Source of the DNA: a bacterium
Lineage (GTDB): Bacteria > Blakebacterota > Blakebacteria > Blakebacterales > Blakebacteraceae
Length of the DNA: 5,899 bases
Reading direction: 5' to 3'
NCBI GenBank assembly: GCA_025774205.1
Contig: JALGWK010000124.1
Location: 1-5,899, forward strand
Shown: positions 1 to 3,745 of the stretch, in pieces
How the letters are laid out: the number at the start of each line of letters is the position of its first letter
Numbering within the stretch: the stretch's first letter is position 1
The notes under the pieces: generated by a model
What the model saw: only the letters and a program-made list of their open reading frames with translations
Database searches by the model: none
What the model was told of the DNA's origin: nothing
Made by a program: the position numbers and the translations under genes

Positions 1-513
1 ATCGGGCACGTCGATCCGGAAGACCGTTCCCCGTACGGCGGCCAACACCGTCGGAGTCTCGATGGTCAGATTGTTCCGGTTGGCGGCCATCTGGCGGACA
101 TTGGTCCAGACCCGCCCCCCCCTGGCCCTCGCTCTGGTGCCCGGGTTCTCAAGACTCTGGGGGGTGAGTTCGAGTTCGGTGTTCTCGTCGATCCGCATGA
201 CGAAACCCTCGTCACCGGTCTTCAGTTCGAGTCTCGACTCCGCCCCGGTCTTGACCGCGTCACCCGAGAAGAGAGACTGCTGCAGGACCGCGTCACCCGA
301 GAAGAGAGACTGCTGCAGGACCAGCCCGGTCCACTCCTCGCTCTGGGCCTTTCTGTAGCCGACGTCACCCAGGTAGAAGCTGACCCTGGCCAGCACCCAG
401 GCCTGACCCGATATGATCACGGCGGTTACCATCAGGACCGCGACCGTTATCAGTATCGATCCCGGAACACGCCCGTCTATCCGCCCCCCACTTACCCGGA
501 GAGGACGGTTCAC
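1..513 (-). CDS. FecR-domain protein with N-terminal membrane anchor or signal (3' part missing)
   Basis: The first 171 codons are visible, read from a GTG at 513; the gene continues past the left edge. Residues about 18-42 are hydrophobic (GSILITVAVLMVTAVII...) after a basic start, so this is a signal anchor or signal peptide and the rest should be periplasmic. From about residue 53 it follows the FecR domain pattern: W61 in EEWTGL, the GD-V-TG-S turn (G84 to S93), a hydrophobic pair of strands, NTELEL (111-116), GGRVWTNV (132-139) and the hallmark TPTVLAAVRGTVFRI (153-167). FecR domains transmit signals or bind partners in the periplasm; classical FecR works with a FecI sigma factor, but none is visible here. 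The GTG overlaps the stop of the upstream gene in GTGA, and AAGGAG lies 5 nt before it. An 11-residue unit is duplicated at residues 65-86, and a run of eight G falls in codons 131-133. Family assignment is firm; the specific role is unknown. Confidence 0.88.
   Translation of the reverse strand, partial: MNRPLRVSGGRIDGRVPGSILITVAVLMVTAVIISGQAWVLARVSFYLGDVGYRKAQSEEWTGLVLQQSLFSGDAVLQQSLFSGDAVKTGAESRLELKTGDEGFVMRIDENTELELTPQSLENPGTRARARGGRVWTNVRQMAANRNNLTIETPTVLAAVRGTVFRIDVPD
253..322 (-). repeat. Perfect 33-bp in-frame tandem duplication inside the FecR-domain gene
   Basis: Two identical 33-bp units abut at 253-285 and 286-318, and the identity runs on for 4 more bases (gacc, 319-322). In protein terms the unit VLQQSLFSGDA occurs twice, at residues 65-75 and 76-86. 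Because 33 is a multiple of three the frame stays open. Removing one copy gives a normally spaced FecR strand-turn (W-x-x-L ... GD-V-x-TG), so the second copy looks like an insertion into the canonical fold. Zero divergence implies either a very recent event or an assembly artefact. Confidence 0.95.
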
Positions 514-1712
514 CGTGGCTCCTTCGGGGTTACCCTGATCCGGACCTGGTTGGCGGTAACCCCCGTCACTTCGATGGTGAACTCTTCCCAGGCCTTCGAG
601 GCGAGTTCGGTCGCCAGTCCCATGGCGTCGGTCCCGGCACGCACCTCCAGGACCGCCAGACCTTCGAGGAAACTCTTCTGGGTCACTTCTTCAACCCCGC
701 GGACATAATAGGGAAGCCGCTGGCGGAACTGCTGCAGCTGCATGAAACCGATCTGGTTGACGATGTGCAGTTCGATCACGCGACTGCCCGTGACCTCCGC
801 GTTCCAGCGCTCGAGGATCATCTCCTCGAGCCGCGGTCCCAGCCGGTTCATGGCCCGCTCGATACCACGGGCCGAGCCGTCGACCGGGCTGAGCCCCATG
901 CCGGCGTCGTTCTCCTGCGAGGTTGCCATGATCTCACCGGTGTCGGCCCGGAGGATCCTCATGGTGATATTGACCGTCATGCTGATCATGTTGCCGTACT
1001 GGGCAGTCCCCTTTTTAGAGACGGTTGTGCCGAGTACGATCACCTCCGCCTGGTGGGCGCGGCCGATCGTGACCGCCTGGGCCACGTCACCTTCCAGGGC
1101 CGACTGCAGGACACTGGCCTGAGTGTTCATCGCCACCGTCGTCGGATCGACGAAGCGGAAGCCCTTCGGCTGGAGCATCTCCATGAAGAGGGTCGTCGTG
1201 GTGGCATTGTCGACCGTTGTCGGGACGCGTTCCTCACCACCCTCGTCGATGAAGATCTGCTCGTCGATCAGCACCAGCAGACGGGGATAGTTCATCCGGG
1301 ACATCAGCACCCCGATCGCCGCGAGATCAGATACCAGCTGCGACTCCTTCACCGTGGCCCGCATGGTGATGGTGATCATGTCGGGCTCTTCCATCTCGTT
1401 GGTGATCTCATAGTTCGAGATGTATCCGCTTGTCTGGGTGTAGATGTTGTCCTGGATCAGCATGAAGTTCTCGGTGATCGTGGAGCTCTGCACATGCGTG
1501 CCCATGACCTGCTCCACGGCGTTCCTCTGGGCATCGTTTATCGCGTCGTCCCGAGCCTTCGCCCTGTCACCCGCGATGATCGAGCCATAGCCCTGCACGG
1601 TGACCATCCGGCCTTCCTGGGGCACATCCTGGGCCTGTGAAGAAGCCGGCAGGATGAAGCCAAGGCCCAGTACCAGCAGGGCTGCCTGTTTCACGTATCG
1701 GTTACCGGACAC
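510..1712 (-). CDS. FlgT-like secreted protein (LPP20-like N-domain, CsgG-like middle domain)
   Basis: A 400-residue exported protein. Residues 1-27 form a signal peptide (hydrophobic 10-23, probable cleavage after S25-Q26-A27). Residues about 36-125 match the LPP20/FlgT N-terminal pattern: VQGYGSIIAGD, then AxxDAxxxAxRNAVEQVMGT, STITEN, and a GYISNYEI strand. Residues about 142-302 look CsgG/TolB-N-like: YPRLLVLIDE, a long helix pair with IGRAHQAEVIVLGTTV (216-231), ITMRILRADTGEIMA (249-263) and a closing helix to RW303. Residues about 308-396 form a small alpha/beta domain like the FlgT C-domain. The three-part order and length resemble Vibrio FlgT, an outer-membrane flagellar H-ring protein, but identity is low by eye and no flagellar genes are visible. 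There are no cysteines. The start is GTG at 1712, overlapping the previous stop by 1 nt (TAGTG), with AAGGGGGTG upstream. GTG at codon 7 is a possible alternative, giving MKQAALL..., but it lacks a ribosome binding site. Fold class is likely; function is inferred. Confidence 0.82.
   Translation of the reverse strand: MSGNRYVKQAALLVLGLGFILPASSQAQDVPQEGRMVTVQGYGSIIAGDRAKARDDAINDAQRNAVEQVMGTHVQSSTITENFMLIQDNIYTQTSGYISNYEITNEMEEPDMITITMRATVKESQLVSDLAAIGVLMSRMNYPRLLVLIDEQIFIDEGGEERVPTTVDNATTTTLFMEMLQPKGFRFVDPTTVAMNTQASVLQSALEGDVAQAVTIGRAHQAEVIVLGTTVSKKGTAQYGNMISMTVNITMRILRADTGEIMATSQENDAGMGLSPVDGSARGIERAMNRLGPRLEEMILERWNAEVTGSRVIELHIVNQIGFMQLQQFRQRLPYYVRGVEEVTQKSFLEGLAVLEVRAGTDAMGLATELASKAWEEFTIEVTGVTANQVRIRVTPKEPR
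519..524 (-). promoter_or_regulatory. Ribosome binding site for the FecR-domain gene
   Basis: AAGGAG on the minus strand, 5 nt before the GTG at 513-511. It lies within the last codons of the upstream FlgT-like gene (its K-E-P-R end), which suggests translational coupling through the GTGA stop/start overlap. It supports a GTG start in a stretch with no ATG until codon 28, inside the hydrophobic segment. Confidence 0.85.
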
Positions 1713-2830
1713 TATTCCAGCACCCCCTTCAGATTGCGGATGATGAGAATCGCCTCATGTCCCGGCAGAGTACCCTCAAGGAAGAACGTCCCGTCCGGTT
1801 TGCCGTCCATGATGCCGCGGGTTGTAGCGAGCATGACCGCGTTGAACGCGAAATGGGTTCCGTTCACATCCGGGAAGGGACTCGTGTTGCCGAAGAACCG
1901 GGATCTCAAGCTGGTATCATTCCAGGCCTTGACGAGGACACGTTGGATGAGCATGGCCATGTCCACCCGGGTGACCACCTGGTTCGGCCTGAACGAACCG
2001 TCCGGCATCAGGTCGACTGCCCCGAGCAGGACGCACTTCTCGATGTGCTGGCGTGCCCAGTGGTCCCCCATGACGTCGGTCGGCGCCGCGATCCGGCCGG
2101 CCGCGGGATTCGCCTGGTTCGGGGGGACGAAGGTGCGCGCCCGGGGTGTCTGCTGCCCCACGAATATCTCCTGCAGGTCGAGTTCGGAGTTGAGGAGGAC
2201 CGCCAGCTCCGCCCGGCTCACCGCCTGGCTGAGGGCGATCTCCTTGTACTCATCGGGCACCCCGAGGGTGGCCCGCTGCATCTCACTGACCCGCTGCCAG
2301 CCATCGTTCAGCCCGGCATTGGTCGGGATCTCGGTGATCCCGCGGCGGTAGGCGTCCGCCGCGGCATTGAAGTCCCTGAGTTCCACGTGTGTCTGACCGA
2401 GGTACTCGTATGCGGGAGCGTACTTCGAGTCGATCTCGATGGCGTTCTCGAAGGCCCTGATACCCCGGTTGTGCTGTCCCTGCATCACATAGGCCCGACC
2501 GAGACCGACGTGGGCCGGTACGTATTCCCCATCCCTGTCAATCGATCGCCTGAACTCCCGTTCGGCGCCCGCTCCGTCGCCATCTTCCAGCGCGCAGAGA
2601 CCGAGCCCTTCGTAACCGGGCGCGAAGTCCCGGTCGAGACCGATCGCGTATTCGAACTCGTGCCGCGCCTCGGCGACCTGGCCGCGCGCGAGGAACTCGA
2701 TCCCCGCCTGGTAGTGGGCTTCCGGCGTGTCGAGTACCGACTGCTGCGAGAATTTCCCGGCACACGAAGTGAGTGCCACAGCCAGGAGGATGGCCGCCGG
2801 GACCTTGCATAATCTGATAATCGGCTTCAT
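1712..2830 (-). CDS. TPR lipoprotein with C-terminal SLH repeats
   Basis: A 372-residue lipoprotein. The N-terminus is a type II signal peptide with lipobox L20-T-S-C23, so the mature protein starts at C23 and is membrane-anchored; A24 rather than Asp at +2 is compatible with outer-membrane sorting by the E. coli rule. Four consecutive 34-residue TPR units follow at about 38-71, 72-105, 106-139 and 140-173, with G-x-A-x-x-x-G helix-turn spacing and the acidic-aromatic-Pro ends (FAP, YVP, YAP). The C-terminal part carries SLH repeats: one at about 252-298 (DVMGDHWA, then LMPDGSFRPNQVVTR) and one at about 319-368 (FPDVNGTHFA, then GIMDGKPDGTF), with a partial one near 204-216 (VSRAELAVLL). SLH repeats bind cell-wall polymers or peptidoglycan-linked glycans; TPRs bind proteins. 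It therefore looks like a tether between an envelope complex and the wall. The ATG at 2830 has AAAGGAG at 2838-2844, 7 nt upstream. It follows the LPP20-like gene by 37 nt. Confidence 0.9.
   Translation of the reverse strand: MKPIIRLCKVPAAILLAVALTSCAGKFSQQSVLDTPEAHYQAGIEFLARGQVAEARHEFEYAIGLDRDFAPGYEGLGLCALEDGDGAGAEREFRRSIDRDGEYVPAHVGLGRAYVMQGQHNRGIRAFENAIEIDSKYAPAYEYLGQTHVELRDFNAAADAYRRGITEIPTNAGLNDGWQRVSEMQRATLGVPDEYKEIALSQAVSRAELAVLLNSELDLQEIFVGQQTPRARTFVPPNQANPAAGRIAAPTDVMGDHWARQHIEKCVLLGAVDLMPDGSFRPNQVVTRVDMAMLIQRVLVKAWNDTSLRSRFFGNTSPFPDVNGTHFAFNAVMLATTRGIMDGKPDGTFFLEGTLPGHEAILIIRNLKGVLE
1721..1729 (-). promoter_or_regulatory. Probable ribosome binding site for the FlgT-like gene
   Basis: AAGGGGGTG on the minus strand matches the anti-Shine-Dalgarno complement AAGGAGGTG at all but one base. 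It ends 8 nt before the GTG at 1712-1710. It lies in the last codons of the TPR-SLH gene. It favours the first GTG over the GTG 18 nt downstream, which has no such site. Confidence 0.6.
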
Positions 2831-2867
2831 CGTGCCGCTCCTTTACCGGTCAGGATGTTCGCGTACG

Positions 2868-3719
2868 CTATTCGGCTCCGAGTACGATCATCACCCGGCA
2901 TTCGTCCAGGAAGGGCAGGTTCCCTGCCGCCTGGCGGATCCGGCGGGCATCCTGATTCGAGATGATGAGATCGCACCCGTTGGGGCCGGTCGTGCGAAGA
3001 GCCCGAACGACGAGGGGGTTGCCTGCGACCCGTTCATCCTCGCTGGCCCTGGCGACATTGTTGTGGTATCCCACCACACCCTGCTGCATGGCGTACTGCC
3101 GCATCACTTTGGTGGTGCCGTAGACCTCATCGCCATTCTCATCCAGGATCTTTGGAGCCATGGCGGGGGCGGCATCGAGGCCGGTGGCGTCCACGACCAC
3201 TCCACTGACCGCACCGGTCGCGCGGGATGGAGGCGGTGTCCCTGGCGCAGGTGGCTCACCACCCGGCCGTCCGCCGGCTTCCCCTGGAAGCACGGCGTCG
3301 TAGAGTGCCCCGGTGATCGGCATCTCCACGATGACTCCGACATCCATGCTCTCGAAATAAATTATATCGAGGACAGTGAAATCGCTGACGACTCCCTCAA
3401 TGTGCGACTTGATGATATCGCTGGTGAGCATCGAGTTCTCGACGGTCGTCGTCGATGACACCGTGACTCCCTTGACCGCTTCCAGGAGGTCCCGGTAAGC
3501 GGACTGCCTTGCCGCCCTCAGGGCGGAAGACCTCCAGGCCGGCTGGGGCAGAGCGGTATTCGGCGCACCGAGACTGTGCGTGATGACCATCTGTCGCTCC
3601 CAATCGATAAGGAAAGCGCCGGGCTCAGGATAATTCTCCTCCTGGGCCTGCACTCCCATGATCGGGATCAGCAGCAGTCCGGTGAACAGGATCGAGATAT
3701 ATGGGCGTAACGGCCTCAT
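2868..3719 (-). CDS. Secreted LPP20/FlgP-like protein with a conserved uncharacterised C-terminal domain
   Basis: A 283-residue exported protein, counted from the ATG at 3719. Residues 1-25 form a signal peptide (hydrophobic 8-22, cleavage after V23-Q24-A25). There is no lipobox cysteine, so it is soluble or peripheral rather than a lipoprotein. Residues about 64-137 are LPP20-like: ALRAARQSAYRDLLEAVKGV, STTTVENSML and a VVSDFTVLDI strand, ending in VGVIVEMPITG. A proline/glycine-rich linker spans about 145-166. The C-terminal domain begins GVVVDATGLDAAPAMAPKI (173-191), followed by LDENGDEVYG; this motif recurs in FlgP-like proteins of other bacteria as I recall, but its function is unknown to me. 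The only two cysteines, C249 and C274, sit in this domain and could form a periplasmic disulfide. An ATG at 3746 is in frame (9 residues longer, TAATG overlap with the cyclase stop) but has no ribosome binding site and would put acidic residues ahead of the signal peptide. Confidence 0.8.
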   Translation of the reverse strand: MRPLRPYISILFTGLLLIPIMGVQAQEENYPEPGAFLIDWERQMVITHSLGAPNTALPQPAWRSSALRAARQSAYRDLLEAVKGVTVSSTTTVENSMLTSDIIKSHIEGVVSDFTVLDIIYFESMDVGVIVEMPITGALYDAVLPGEAGGRPGGEPPAPGTPPPSRATGAVSGVVVDATGLDAAPAMAPKILDENGDEVYGTTKVMRQYAMQQGVVGYHNNVARASEDERVAGNPLVVRALRTTGPNGCDLIISNQDARRIRQAAGNLPFLDECRVMIVLGAE

Positions 3720-3724
3720 GCCGT

Positions 3725-3731
3725 CCTCCTT
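3725..3731 (-). promoter_or_regulatory. Ribosome binding site that sets the start of the LPP20/FlgP-like gene
   Basis: A full AAGGAGG on the minus strand, 5 nt before the ATG at 3719-3717. It is the strongest ribosome binding site in the window. It makes the downstream ATG the better start than the ATG at 3746, and it leaves a 26-nt gap after the cyclase stop instead of a 1-nt overlap. Confidence 0.85.
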
Positions 3732-3745
3732 GGTGGCTTCCTGCA

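Noticed and set aside
253-318. The direct repeats considered as a CRISPR array or attachment site
   Set aside because: The two copies abut with no spacer, keep a coding frame and sit inside a FecR domain, so a simple tandem duplication explains them.
62-358. A plus-strand open frame containing a duplicated ASPEKRDCCRT peptide
   Set aside because: It is antisense to the FecR-domain gene; the repeat peptide is only the other-strand reading of the 33-bp tandem duplication, and there is no ribosome binding site or recognisable domain.
1-513. A classical FecI-FecR iron-siderophore signalling pair
   Set aside because: No sigma factor or TonB-dependent receptor is visible, and the gene is the last visible member of an envelope-protein operon, so only the FecR domain is claimed.
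765-1640. A 291-codon plus-strand open frame
   Set aside because: Antisense to the FlgT-like gene, with very high His/Arg/Asp content, no signal peptide and no domain.
1757-2812. A 351-codon plus-strand open frame
   Set aside because: It lies entirely antisense to the well-supported TPR-SLH gene. Its Arg/His/Asp/Val-rich composition is typical of a GC-rich shadow frame and no domain is visible.
2831-2867. Promoter or terminator in the longest intergenic gap
   Set aside because: It is only 37 nt and holds the AAAGGAG ribosome binding site. The short palindromes there (ACCGGT, GCGTACGC) are too small to form a terminator and no T-run follows.
2727-3458. A 243-codon plus-strand open frame across a gene junction
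   Set aside because: It overlaps two supported minus-strand genes and their short spacer; composition and lack of motifs mark it as a shadow.
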